64,000 nt of DNA, taken from contig CADCHQ010000004.1 of the NCBI GenBank assembly GCA_902801325.1, positions 212,720 to 276,719 of the forward strand, given 5' to 3'. The DNA is from an uncultured Bacteroidales bacterium. GTDB lineage: Bacteria > Bacteroidota > Bacteroidia > Bacteroidales > Bacteroidaceae. Shown here piece by piece: positions 35,191 to 43,090 of the stretch. Numbering within the stretch: the first letter of the stretch is position 1; each line of letters opens with the position of its first letter. The notes under the pieces were generated by a model. That model was not told the origin of the DNA. It made no database searches and saw only the letters and a program-made list of their open reading frames with translations. Both the position numbers and the translations under genes were made by a program.

Positions 35191-36028
35191 AACTTATAAG
35201 TTTCCATTGCTCACCATCGCGCTGGAAGGTGAAGATGTCGAGCATGCCATTTGAGATACCGCACTTCAGCAAGTGGATTCGACCTGGGTTGGGGTAGCTC
35301 TGTCCGAAATCGATGTTTACGAACTCCCCGCTTGGCATTTCAGGTCGGAAAGCAGGCCATTGGTCGGGGTCGATGGTGCCTGAAATCTCCTCTTCGCTGT
35401 CCTCCGACTCTTCTATTGCCAAAGACAGGTTGCGAGAAAGACTCTCTTGCTGGAAGATGCTGTCTGTAATAAACCGATGGTAGAAGTGCATGAAATCGAT
35501 GAGTTGTGCATCGACGTGGCTTTTGCTCCTGTTCTCCAAGAACCATCTGCCATCTGTGCGCTTGAAGTTGTAACTGTCCACCCTCAAGTCGGCAAGACTC
35601 AGAAACTGGAAGGCCACATCCGTGAGCGAACTATCGTTCTGATAGTCGTCCATCTGGTTCATGTCTCCCAGTATCAGGGTGTAGTAGTCGTTGTTGGGAA
35701 TAAGGAATTCACTGCGGAAACGTTTTCCACTGGTAATGCGTGTCTCACTGCCGTCGATGTCTCTCACGGGAAGCGGGAATCGGATGCGTTCGGCTTGAAA
35801 TCTTCCGTTGTGCGTGAAGGCATAGATGAAGTCGCTGAAGGCTTCCACCTCTCTCTCGCCCAAGGTTAATCCGTCGTCTTCGTCATCGAAGAAAAAAGAT
35901 GTGTCTTCAGCAAGCGTATCGGCATCAGGCAAGGAATCGACTTCGGAGGAGCCTCGTTCTGTGCGCCCTTGTCCGCAAGCAACCATTACCATCAACATGG
36001 GCATAAACACCCAAAAACCCTTTCTCAT
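35180..36028 (-). CDS. DUF4348-like lipoprotein upstream of murB
   Basis: 282 aa lipoprotein: signal MRKGFWVFMPMLMVMVAC with the lipobox Cys at residue 18, followed by an acidic low-complexity linker (PDADTLAEDTSFFFDDEDDG). The folded part (about 58-282) starts EREVEAFSDFIYAFTHNGRFQAERI and has RIRFPLP and FMHFYHRFITDSIFQQESL motifs of the DUF4348 group. Function unknown; probably periplasmic face of the outer membrane. It overlaps murB by 11 bp, a link that might reflect a cell-envelope role. The family name is from memory of its motifs. Confidence 0.75.
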   Translation of the reverse strand: MRKGFWVFMPMLMVMVACGQGRTERGSSEVDSLPDADTLAEDTSFFFDDEDDGLTLGEREVEAFSDFIYAFTHNGRFQAERIRFPLPVRDIDGSETRITSGKRFRSEFLIPNNDYYTLILGDMNQMDDYQNDSSLTDVAFQFLSLADLRVDSYNFKRTDGRWFLENRSKSHVDAQLIDFMHFYHRFITDSIFQQESLSRNLSLAIEESEDSEEEISGTIDPDQWPAFRPEMPSGEFVNIDFGQSYPNPGRIHLLKCGISNGMLDIFTFQRDGEQWKLISYEN

Positions 36029-36054
36029 TGTGTCTTTTGCTTCGAAAAAACATA

Positions 36055-36062
36055 CAAAGGTA
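36055..36062 (-). promoter_or_regulatory. Promoter box of the lipoprotein-murB operon
   Basis: TACCTTTG on the minus strand, 26 bp before the lipoprotein ATG, opposite the pheS promoter. Confidence 0.65.
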
Positions 36063-36106
36063 CATAATAATTAAATATTAAAAATTAAAAATTGAAAATT
36101 ATTTCT

Positions 36107-36114
36107 TATCTTTG
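36107..36114 (+). promoter_or_regulatory. pheS -7 box TATCTTTG
   Basis: TATCTTTG ends 18 bp before the pheS ATG at 36133. The TTG inside it (36112) opens a longer frame but cannot be the start. Confidence 0.65.
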
Positions 36115-36132
36115 CGGAAAATTTGTAGAAAC

Positions 36133-37152
36133 ATGATTGACAAGATAGAAAGACTTATTGCAGAGGTACAGAATCTGAGTGCAAAGAATGCCGAGGAAGT
36201 GGAGGCTCTGCGCATTAAATACCTTAGTAAGAAAGGAGAGCTCAATGCCCTTATGGCCGACTTCCGTCTGGTGCCTGCCGAGATGAAGAAGGAAGTGGGT
36301 ATGCGCATCAATGAACTGAAGAATTTGGCTCTGGAGCGCATCAACCAGTTGCGTGATGAGGTTCAGGTGGCAACTGTTGCCGGTGATGACCTTGATCTCA
36401 CGCGTACTCCTTATCCCGTTCGCCTCGGTGCTCGCCATCCTCTTACTATTGTGAAGAACGAGATTGTGGACATCTTCTCTCGCATGGGCTTCACGCTTGC
36501 CGAAGGTCCTGAGGTGGAGGATGACTGGCACGTGTACAGTTCTATGAACTTTGCCGACGATCATCCCGCACGCGACATGCAGGATACTTTCTTTGTTGAG
36601 GCCCATCCTGATATCATTCTTCGTTCACACACCAGTTCTGTGCAGGCTCGCGTAATGGAGCGTCAGCAACCTCCCATTCGTGTCATCTGCCCAGGTCGCG
36701 TTTATCGCAACGAGGCTATCTCCGCACGTGCTCATTGCTTCTTCCATCAGGTTGAAGGTCTTTATGTAGATCGTAACGTATCCTTTGCCGACCTCAAGCA
36801 AGTGCTTCTGCTCTTTGCACAAGAGATGTTTGGCACCGACACCAAGATTCGTCTGCGTCCCTCGTACTTCCCCTTCACGGAACCTTCGGCAGAGATGGAT
36901 GTTTCGTGCACCCTCTGTGGCGGTAAGGGATGTTCTATGTGTAAGGGTTCTGGTTGGCTTGAGATTCTGGGTTGTGGAATGGTTGATCCTGCAGTGCTCG
37001 AAGCCAACGGTATCGACTCGACACAGTACACGGGATACGCCTTCGGAATGGGTATCGAACGCATTGCCAACCTCAAATATCAGGTACGAGACTTGCGCCT
37101 GTTCTCGGAGAATGACGTACGTTTCCTATCGCAGTTTAAACCGGCAAATTGA
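36133..37152 (+). CDS. pheS: Phenylalanine-tRNA ligase alpha subunit
   Basis: Catalytic subunit of the alpha2beta2 class IIc synthetase. 339 aa from ATG 36133 (MIDKIERLIAEVQNL, the N-terminal coiled-coil that binds tRNA-Phe). HPLTIVKNEIVDIFSRMGF starts the catalytic domain; SVQARVME, CFFHQVEGLYVD (motif 2) and GFAFGMG-like YAFGMGIERIANLKY (motif 3) follow. A four-cysteine insert CTLCGGKGCSMCKGSGW near residues 257-273 precedes EILGCGMV and could bind zinc; it is absent from the E. coli protein but, as I recall, present in relatives of this group. pheT is not adjacent, as is common in Bacteroidetes. Confidence 0.97.
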   Translation: MIDKIERLIAEVQNLSAKNAEEVEALRIKYLSKKGELNALMADFRLVPAEMKKEVGMRINELKNLALERINQLRDEVQVATVAGDDLDLTRTPYPVRLGARHPLTIVKNEIVDIFSRMGFTLAEGPEVEDDWHVYSSMNFADDHPARDMQDTFFVEAHPDIILRSHTSSVQARVMERQQPPIRVICPGRVYRNEAISARAHCFFHQVEGLYVDRNVSFADLKQVLLLFAQEMFGTDTKIRLRPSYFPFTEPSAEMDVSCTLCGGKGCSMCKGSGWLEILGCGMVDPAVLEANGIDSTQYTGYAFGMGIERIANLKYQVRDLRLFSENDVRFLSQFKPAN

Positions 37153-37167
37153 TGTACATCAAGAAAA

Positions 37168-37203
37168 ATGGCATTCGAGAAAAATCGGATGCCATTCTTT
37201 TTG
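37168..37203 (+). terminator. pheS terminator
   Basis: ATGGCAT (37168-37174) and ATGCCAT (37189-37195) enclose a 14-nt A-rich loop and are followed by tctttttt. The T-run also serves as the -33 region of the next promoter. Confidence 0.8.
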
Positions 37204-37230
37204 TACGTTCCCTAAAACCCCTTACCTTTG
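37201..37230 (+). promoter_or_regulatory. Promoter of an intergenic transcript
   Basis: TTG (37201-37203) and TACCTTTG (37223-37230) at a 19-bp spacing, an excellent Bacteroidetes promoter. No ORF follows; a terminator does. Confidence 0.75.
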
Positions 37231-37236
37231 TACTGA

Positions 37237-37326
37237 CAAAAAGAAAAGGTTAGTTAGTTTTTAAGGTAAGTTAGATTGTTTTCATTGAATGACGCCAATC
37301 GTCGTGAGACGCTCGGCGTTTTTTTA
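37237..37326 (+). ncRNA. Candidate small RNA of about 90 nt
   Basis: The promoter at 37201-37230 and the Rho-independent terminator at 37291-37326 bracket about 90 nt without a start codon that leads anywhere. The 5' half is purine-rich then has gttagttag and aaggtaagttag, which could pair weakly; the 3' half is the terminator hairpin. It does not look like 6S, SRP RNA, tmRNA or a tRNA. The ends are estimated from promoter position and T-run. It might instead be a short regulatory transcript or antisense to the 3' UTR of the downstream minus-strand gene. Confidence 0.6.
37291..37326 (+). terminator. Terminator of the candidate small RNA
   Basis: Outer stem ACGCC (37292-37296) / GGCGT (37315-37319), inner stem CGTC-gtga-GACG (37300-37311), then seven T. 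Confidence 0.8.
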
Positions 37327-37330
37327 TGCA

Positions 37331-37366
37331 TAAAAAGAGGGATGCCGATTGGCACCCCTTTTCTTG
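37331..37366 (-). terminator. Terminator of the small beta-barrel gene
   Basis: Read on the minus strand, GGGgTGCC-aatc-GGCAtCCC (one mismatch) is followed by tcttttta. It lies 19 bp past the stop codon and has A/T tracts on both sides, so it may work in both directions. Confidence 0.75.
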
Positions 37367-37384
37367 TTCGATTCGTTGTTCGCC

Positions 37385-37855
37385 TTAGAAGGTGAAGTTG
37401 TAACCGATGCGAAGCAGGTGGTCGTGATGGCTACCGTCGTTGATGAGGGTACCAAAGCCGTAACCTGCATACAGGCCCTTGTAGAGATAAAGACCCAGTG
37501 TGAAGTCGAGGGCGAAGCAGCTGGTGTTGCCGTTCTTCCACATGTTACCGTAACCGAGGTCGAGGGCAGCAAAAGCCTTCATGTCGGGACCGAAGGTGGG
37601 AGAGAAGCCACGTACACCCGTCTGGATGGTGAACTCGTTCCAATTGCCGTGCTCGTTGTAGTCAAGAGCATACTTCAGGTTAACAACATCCCAAGCAACA
37701 TACTTGTTGAAGTTGTATTGTGCGCGTGCACCAAGTTCCCATTCAGAACCGATACCAGTCTCAAGTGCAAAAGAGAGACCCTTGTCGGGGTTCTGAGCCT
37801 GCATAGATGCTACACCCAGCAGCATCACAACTACCATTGAAAGAATTTTTTTCAT
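37385..37855 (-). CDS. Small outer-membrane beta-barrel protein
   Basis: 156 aa with signal peptide MKKILSMVVVMLLGVASMQA-Q. The mature part alternates polar and hydrophobic residues in about eight strands (FALETGIGSEWELGARAQYNF, FTIQTGVRGFSP, FAALDLGYGNMW, FALDFTLGLYLYKGLYAGYGFG) and ends LLRIGYNFTF, a C-terminal Phe typical of BAM substrates. It resembles OmpX/opacity-type porin-family proteins; specific function unknown. Monocistronic, with a promoter at 37911 and a terminator at 37331. High expression is suggested by the clean transcription unit. Confidence 0.78.
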   Translation of the reverse strand: MKKILSMVVVMLLGVASMQAQNPDKGLSFALETGIGSEWELGARAQYNFNKYVAWDVVNLKYALDYNEHGNWNEFTIQTGVRGFSPTFGPDMKAFAALDLGYGNMWKNGNTSCFALDFTLGLYLYKGLYAGYGFGTLINDGSHHDHLLRIGYNFTF

Positions 37856-37910
37856 TTTTTTTCTTCTTATTTTAATGGGTAAAACAATGTGTTTATCTTT
37901 TATTCACACG

Positions 37911-37918
37911 CAAAGATA
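37911..37918 (-). promoter_or_regulatory. Promoter box of the small beta-barrel gene
   Basis: TATCTTTG on the minus strand, 55 bp upstream of the ATG at 37855. Confidence 0.55.
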
Positions 37919-37971
37919 TAAATAAAAGTTCAAAGGTGTATGAGTTTACAGTTTAAAATTGAAAAAATTTG

Positions 37972-37979
37972 TACTTTTG
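37972..37979 (+). promoter_or_regulatory. GH92 gene -7 box TACTTTTG
   Basis: TACTTTTG ends 26 bp before the ATG at 38006. Confidence 0.6.
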
Positions 37980-38005
37980 TGTCGTACTATTTAATAAATA
38001 AAGAT

Positions 38006-40222
38006 ATGAAGACTTTTCTTTCTGTTCTGTTGACGTGTGTATTGAGTCTGAATGTTTTTGCCGACGACAATACGAAGTTCGTGAATCCATTCATCGGAAC
38101 CCAAACCGATGCTTCGGGTGCTTTGAGCGGTAGCACGTTCCCAGGTCCAACAATGCCTCAGGGGATGGTGCAACTGAGTCCTGAGACGGAGAATTATGTT
38201 TCGTGGGACCCCTGTAGCGGTTACGAGTATAACCGCGATAGCATATTCGGCTTTACACACACGCATTTAAGCGGAACGGGATGTACTGACCTTATCGACG
38301 TAAGTCTTATGCCCGTTTCGTGGAAGGTCGATGAAGCACAGTTGGCACGAGGTAACTTCGGACAGCGCTTTTCGCATGAGCAAGAGGGAGCAAAGCCCGG
38401 TTACTATTGGGTGCATCTGCAGGAGAGCGATGTGCGTGTGGAACTTTCCGCAACAACGCGAACAGGCATTCATCGCTACACCTTCCCAAGCGGTAAACCG
38501 CAAACCTTGATTCTCGACCTTGATCGTAGTATGCTTCGAGGCGATCAATATGCAGGTAGACGTGACGTGAAGATTATCCAAAGCCAGCTTCGTCAGGTTG
38601 ATGACCGCACGATAGAGGGCTATCGACTCATTACGGGTTGGGCAAAGTTGCGCAAGATATATTTTCGTGCCGAGTTTTCCCGTCCTATTGCTTCTCGCAT
38701 GCTTATGGACGGGCATCGCAGTGCAGGAAAAAGCAATGTGGTGAACGGCCGTTCGCTTCGTGCCGCACTTACTTTTGCGCCAGAGGGAGGCCGGGAACTC
38801 ATGGTGAAGGTCGCCATCTCGCCAGTCGACATACTTGGGGCTCGTGGGAACATGCAAGCCGAGGCGCAGGAGTGGAACTTTGAGCATTACACCCAGAGCG
38901 CCCACGATGCTTGGCAGAAAGCACTTGCGTGCATCGACATAGAAGCGACTCCCGAACAGCGTGCTATCTTCTACACGGGACTTTACCACCTCCTGATGCA
39001 ACCCAATACGATGAGCGATGCCGATGGGCGTTATATGGATACGAACTACGAGATTCGTCAGATGCCTGAGGGACAAGCTTATCACAGCACCTTCAGCCTT
39101 TGGGACACCTTCCGTGCCGCTCATCCGTTGTATTCGCTTATTGCTCCTGACATCGCCGTCCAGTTTGTGCGCGACATGTTGCTCCATCATGAGACTTACG
39201 GCTATCTGCCTATCTGGGACCTTTGGGGACAGGATAATTATTGTATGATTGGGAATCATGCAATCCCCGTGCTTGCCTATGCGATTCTTGCGGAATTGCC
39301 TGGTGTGCCTGTCGAGGAGGCTTATCGTGCAATGGTCGAGAGCAGCAAACGCAGCCATCCTAATTCTCCCTTTGAGGTGTGGGAGCATTATGGCTATATG
39401 CCGCAGACGAAGCAGAACATGAGTGTAAGCATTACCCTCGAACAGGCCTTTGACGACTGGTGTGTAGCAGCTGTTGCCCACAAGTTGGGGCATAAGGCTG
39501 ACTATGAACTGTTCCTGCGTAGGAGCGAGTTCTATCGCAATCTCTTCGACCCAAGCATCGGCTTCTTCCGTCCGAAGGATGAGAACGGAAAGTGGATTGA
39601 ACCCTTCGACCCGCTCAGTTACGAGCAACCTTGCTTTATCGAGGGCAATGCCTGGCAATACATGTGGTTCGTGCCGCATAATCCTCAGGGACTTATCGAA
39701 CTGCTGGGAGGTACGAAGTCGTTCCTTGCCAAACTTGATGAAAACTTCACGCTGACGGCTACTAGTGGAGAGCGAAACGGTAATGCAAGTGGATTCATTG
39801 GTCAGTATGCTCACGGCAACGAACCCAGTCATCACACCGTTTACCTGTACAACTTCGCAGGTCGGCCTTCGCGCACTCAGGAACTTGTCGATGAGGTACG
39901 TAGGTCGTTCTATTTTGCTGCGCCTTGCGGTTATGCTGGCAACGACGATTGTGGCCAGATGTCTGCTTGGTACATCTTCTCCTCGCTGGGCTTCTATCCC
40001 TTCAATGCGGGCAGTGGGGAGTATGTTATCGGCACTCCGCTCTTCAGTCGAGCCACGATGCACCTGTCTAACGGCAAAGATTTCACCATACTTGCGCCTA
40101 ACAAGACGGAGAAACGCGTTCACGTGCGCGGAGTCAAACTCAACGGAAAGCCTTTACGCCAGCTCATGCTTACGCACAAGCAAATCGTGGAGGGCGGTAC
40201 GCTTGAGTTTGCGATGAAATAG
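38006..40222 (+). CDS. GH92 alpha-mannosidase
   Basis: Calcium-dependent inverting exo-alpha-mannosidase acting on N-glycans or yeast mannan in the periplasm. The start is ATG 38006 with signal peptide MKTFLSVLLTCVLSLNVFAD; the 22 extra codons upstream run through the promoter. FVNPFIGT and GSTFPGPTMPQGMVQLSPET open the N-terminal domain; GFTHTHLSGTGC is a family motif. The (alpha/alpha)6 domain includes FYTGLYHLLMQPN, TFSLWDTFRAAHPL, IWDLWGQDNYCMIGNHAIPVL, EGNAWQYMWFVPH and GNDDCGQMSAWYIFSSLGFYPFNAGSGEYVIGTP, with the catalytic Glu and Asp in the family positions. 738 aa, normal. No SusC/D or other mannan genes nearby. Confidence 0.95.
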   Translation: MKTFLSVLLTCVLSLNVFADDNTKFVNPFIGTQTDASGALSGSTFPGPTMPQGMVQLSPETENYVSWDPCSGYEYNRDSIFGFTHTHLSGTGCTDLIDVSLMPVSWKVDEAQLARGNFGQRFSHEQEGAKPGYYWVHLQESDVRVELSATTRTGIHRYTFPSGKPQTLILDLDRSMLRGDQYAGRRDVKIIQSQLRQVDDRTIEGYRLITGWAKLRKIYFRAEFSRPIASRMLMDGHRSAGKSNVVNGRSLRAALTFAPEGGRELMVKVAISPVDILGARGNMQAEAQEWNFEHYTQSAHDAWQKALACIDIEATPEQRAIFYTGLYHLLMQPNTMSDADGRYMDTNYEIRQMPEGQAYHSTFSLWDTFRAAHPLYSLIAPDIAVQFVRDMLLHHETYGYLPIWDLWGQDNYCMIGNHAIPVLAYAILAELPGVPVEEAYRAMVESSKRSHPNSPFEVWEHYGYMPQTKQNMSVSITLEQAFDDWCVAAVAHKLGHKADYELFLRRSEFYRNLFDPSIGFFRPKDENGKWIEPFDPLSYEQPCFIEGNAWQYMWFVPHNPQGLIELLGGTKSFLAKLDENFTLTATSGERNGNASGFIGQYAHGNEPSHHTVYLYNFAGRPSRTQELVDEVRRSFYFAAPCGYAGNDDCGQMSAWYIFSSLGFYPFNAGSGEYVIGTPLFSRATMHLSNGKDFTILAPNKTEKRVHVRGVKLNGKPLRQLMLTHKQIVEGGTLEFAMK

Positions 40223-40229
40223 GATTGTC

Positions 40230-40493
40230 CTCGTTGGGCTTCAGGCTTGGGCAATCTAAGCCTCAAAGTTGTACAATCTAAACCTCAAGGTTGTACAACC
40301 TGAACCTCATGTTTGTGCAATCAGGATTAGGGCTTATCGAATAAGGCCTAGGCCTTCCGGATTTGAACCTTAGGCCTTCTTGATTTGAACCTTAGGCCTT
40401 CCGAATTTGCACCTTAGGCTCGATGAATTTGCACCTGAGGTACGATTATTTTACACCTAAGGTTCGATGAATTTGCACCTTAGGTTCGTTTTG
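40230..40493. repeat. 22-bp tandem array B, 12 units without indels
   Basis: Twelve consecutive 22-bp units (starts 40230, 40252, 40274 and so on to 40472) fill the gap between the convergent GH92 and GNAT genes. The units are diverged, but the centre is kept as a palindrome: CCTCAAG in the first, AAGGCCTAGGCCTT near 40343 in the middle and ACCTnAGGT in the last five. TTGTACAA palindromes join units 2-4 (40269-40298). No insertion or deletion breaks the frame over 264 bp. No ORF, promoter or terminator is apparent. Confidence 0.92.
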
Positions 40494-40507
40494 AATTAGG
40501 TTTAATG

Positions 40508-41011
40508 CTAAAAGTCTTGAAGCATAAGTTGGAAAAGGGTAGCCGTCTGGTTTCCTTCAATCCATCCTTGCAAACACCCCACTTCGGAATAGCCGAGCTG
40601 GCGGAATAGCGCTTGCGCAGGGGCGTTGTCGAGTGCAACATAAGCATAAAGGGAACGCAGGTGGAGCCTTTCGGTGGCATAGGCAGAAAGCAGTTGCAAC
40701 GCCTTTGTGCCGATGCCCTGACGATGATAGTCGTGAAGCAGAACGATACCCACTTCTGCCCTGCGATGGTGAGGGGAGAAGTCAGTGAGGTCGACTATGC
40801 CCACGGGAGATTCGTCACAAGTGACCACGAGTCGAAGTTGCCGGTCCTTGTAGATATCACCGGCTTGCTCGGCAAGATATTGCCGGATGGCAAAGCGAGA
40901 ATAGGGTTGTGCGTCGCCTGCCCAAGGCCAAATTTCGGCATCGTTCTCGATGCCGTGTATGAGTTCGAGGTCTTCAGGCTCGAGAGCACGTAGTTTAACT
41001 GAGCACGTCAT
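40508..41011 (-). CDS. GNAT family N-acetyltransferase
   Basis: Acetyl-CoA-dependent transferase, 167 aa from ATG 41011 (MTCSVKLRALEPEDLELI); the longer upstream frame is antisense to the GT2 C-terminus. EIWPWAGDAQPYSRFAIRQYL, PVGIVDLTDF, EVGIVLLHDYHRQGIGTKALQLL (the pyrophosphate-binding V-x-x-x-x-R-x-G-x-G/A motif with R-Q-G-I-G) and LYAYVALDNAPAQALFRQLGY are the four GNAT elements. It is close to the SpeG/RimJ-like subgroup; the acceptor is unknown. It overlaps the GT2 stop by 17 bp and is the last gene of a long minus-strand run from hisG. Confidence 0.9.
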   Translation of the reverse strand: MTCSVKLRALEPEDLELIHGIENDAEIWPWAGDAQPYSRFAIRQYLAEQAGDIYKDRQLRLVVTCDESPVGIVDLTDFSPHHRRAEVGIVLLHDYHRQGIGTKALQLLSAYATERLHLRSLYAYVALDNAPAQALFRQLGYSEVGCLQGWIEGNQTATLFQLMLQDF

Positions 41012-42167
41012 AGGGCAGGATGATGAGTCTAGAATCGCTGTCGTATGTGGCAATGGCCATCTGGCTTCCCTTGCCTGAGAGGGCAATGAGCTGCTCGAGG
41101 ACTTTGGCATACGAGAAGTAAGTGGTGTCAAAGAGAATGTAGGTAAAGTCTTGCCTGTCGATTCGAATATTCTCACTTATCTGAACCTCAAGTGTGGTGG
41201 GTGCCAAACGATTGCGCTGGCAGATGTCAAACATTATGGGCAGGGATTCTTTTGGACCTACGCAAAGGATGGTCTCCTGCTTCGTGGGACGCTGAGGAAG
41301 CAAGGCAAGCAGGCGTTGCATGAGGCGCTTCAGCACATCAATGCCGGCACGCAGATAGACGGCAAGGCGGATGAGCAAGGCAAGCAGGCGATAGCGCTTG
41401 CTGAAATGCTTGTCGAAGAAGATGAGCATAGCCTCGTAAAAAATATGCACATAGCGGTACGACGACTTTTGTGTGCTTTCGCCCTTGTAGTGAAGGATGG
41501 GCGAGGGGATGTAAGCGTTCTTCCAACCGCCCTGCAACATGCGGTAGGAGAGGTCGATGTCTTCGCCATACATGAAGAAACTTTCGTCGAGCAATCCCAC
41601 CTGTTCCAATGCCTCACGCCTAAGCATCATGTATGCGCCAGAGATGACTTCGATGTAGTTCGCTTCCTCGCGATTGAGATAACGCATGTGATAGCGTCCG
41701 AATCGACGACTGTGGGGGAACAATGCCGTGAGGCCAACCATCTTGCAGAAGGCTGTCCAGGGCGTAGGCACACCTCGACGCGATTCCCAAGCGAAACGTC
41801 CGTCACGCCCGTACATCGCGGTTCCCGATGCGCCCACTTCCGGGTGCTCGTCGAGATACTGCAAAGTATCGGTTAGGGTGTTCTCGGTAAGGATGGTGTC
41901 AGGATTCAAGAGCAACATATAGCGCCCCTTTGCCTGACGCAAAGCTTGGTTGTTGGCGCAAGAGAAGCCTCGATTGTCCTTGTTGGCGATGAACTTCACC
42001 TGCGGGAATCGTGCTGAGAGATATTCCACAGAACCGTCAGAGGAATTATTGTCCACGACAAAGACTTCCATCTCCCACTTGCCTTGCGAGCGGAACACGG
42101 AACGCAGGCACTGCTCGAGGTAGTACTTGACGTTATAGCTGACGATGACGACAGAAAGGTCCATCAT
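40995..42167 (-). CDS. GT2 glycosyltransferase, rhamnosyltransferase-like
   Basis: 390 aa membrane-associated GT-A enzyme. LSVVIVSYNVKYYLEQCLRSV, VFVVDNNSSDGSVEYL, NRGFSCANNQALRQAKGRYMLLLNPDT (DxD-like NPD) and SGAYMMLRREALEQVGLLDESFFMYGEDIDLSYRM are the usual motifs of the WbbL/RfbF-type group. A basic amphipathic region near 275-300 (RLALLIRLAVYLRAGIDVLKRLMQRLL) probably docks to the membrane. The C-terminal about 90 residues form an extra domain, with CVGPKESLPIMFDIC, of unknown role. It overlaps the small membrane gene upstream by 4 bp and GNAT downstream by 17 bp. Confidence 0.92.
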   Translation of the reverse strand: MMDLSVVIVSYNVKYYLEQCLRSVFRSQGKWEMEVFVVDNNSSDGSVEYLSARFPQVKFIANKDNRGFSCANNQALRQAKGRYMLLLNPDTILTENTLTDTLQYLDEHPEVGASGTAMYGRDGRFAWESRRGVPTPWTAFCKMVGLTALFPHSRRFGRYHMRYLNREEANYIEVISGAYMMLRREALEQVGLLDESFFMYGEDIDLSYRMLQGGWKNAYIPSPILHYKGESTQKSSYRYVHIFYEAMLIFFDKHFSKRYRLLALLIRLAVYLRAGIDVLKRLMQRLLALLPQRPTKQETILCVGPKESLPIMFDICQRNRLAPTTLEVQISENIRIDRQDFTYILFDTTYFSYAKVLEQLIALSGKGSQMAIATYDSDSRLIILPYDVLS

Positions 42168-42436
42168 TCATTCTCTGTTTTATCGGTCTCTCCCTCTATC
42201 TTCTTCCGAGGATGGACGAATACAAATACGAGTGCCACAAAGCCCATGAGCAGGGCATAGAAGCCGCTTTCCTCCTTCGTGATGAAATACCAGATGGCAC
42301 CAAAAATGATTGGACAAACGGTCGCAATCATTCGTAGCGTGCGACTCAGAGGCTTGGAGGTAAGCGCCAGAAATATGGCGACTAAGGTAACTAGGCAAAG
42401 GCCAATCTGCAAGATATATTGTAGGGTCGAATTCAT
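42164..42436 (-). CDS. Small inner-membrane protein
   Basis: 90 aa with three hydrophobic segments (residues about 8-26, 36-51 and 57-73) and a charged C-terminus ([16 protein letters not shown]). It overlaps recR by 4 bp (ATGA) on one side and the GT2 gene by 4 bp on the other, so it is a real, translationally coupled gene. I recognise no family. The coupling to a glycosyltransferase suggests a membrane partner, but this is only inferred from position. Confidence 0.75.
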   Translation of the reverse strand: MNSTLQYILQIGLCLVTLVAIFLALTSKPLSRTLRMIATVCPIIFGAIWYFITKEESGFYALLMGFVALVFVFVHPRKKIEGETDKTENE

Positions 42437-43047
42437 AGATTTACATTAAAGAGTGTTCTATTAATAATGGAACGTCCAAGTGTGACTTCATCGGTATATT
42501 GTAGTTCGTCGTTCTGTGCTACTCCACGTGCAATAACGGTAATCTTCACACCTGAGTCGGCCAACTTGCGATAAAGGTAGAAGTTGGTGGTATCGCCTTC
42601 GAGAGTGGGCGAAAGGGCAAGGATGACCTCGCTTATGTCTTCTTCGCTAACGCGTTCAACAAGGCTCTGAATCTGCAAGTCGCTGGGACCAATACCATCC
42701 ATCGGAGAGATGACGCCGCCAAGCACATGATAGGTGCCGCGATATTGCTGAGTCGCCTCGATGGCCATAACGTCCTGAATGTTCTCGACTACGCACACGA
42801 TGGAGTGGTCGCGCCTTGGGTTGGCACATATCTCGCAGACGTCGGCATCGCTGATATTGTGACAAACATGACAAAACTTTACTTCCTGACGCAGGCGTAT
42901 GATGCTCTGTCCGAAAGCCTCTACGCTTTTGGTGTCCTGCCGAAGCAGGTGGAGCACAAGGCGCATAGCCGTCTTACTGCCAACACCAGGGAGTTTGGAG
43001 AACTCCTCAACAGCTCGTTCAAGTAATTGCGATGGATAATGTTGCAT
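42433..43047 (-). CDS. recR: Recombination mediator protein RecR
   Basis: DNA-binding ring protein that loads RecA at gaps with RecO. 204 aa. [18 protein letters not shown] is the N-terminal Hh[17 protein letters not shown] the zinc finger near residues 58-73, and [37 protein letters not shown] the Toprim domain. The YRKL and Walker-like ends are normal. It starts 36 bp after hisB on the same strand, in a gap of simple repeats, so it is likely read from the his operon. Confidence 0.97.
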   Translation of the reverse strand: MQHYPSQLLERAVEEFSKLPGVGSKTAMRLVLHLLRQDTKSVEAFGQSIIRLRQEVKFCHVCHNISDADVCEICANPRRDHSIVCVVENIQDVMAIEATQQYRGTYHVLGGVISPMDGIGPSDLQIQSLVERVSEEDISEVILALSPTLEGDTTNFYLYRKLADSGVKITVIARGVAQNDELQYTDEVTLGRSIINRTLFNVNL

Positions 43048-43090
43048 AACCTTATAACCTCAAGACTTCATAAACTCAAAACTTCATAAC
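43046..43090. repeat. Simple repeat in the recR-hisB gap
   Basis: About three diverged copies of a 16-17-bp unit (ataacctcaagacttcat) span the entire 36-bp gap and touch both coding ends. It is the same repeat type as at 32117-32171. Confidence 0.65.

Noticed and set aside
38267..40123. 618-codon antisense ORF over GH92
   Set aside because: Low-complexity, basic translation with no family motif, fully inside a conserved GH92 gene.
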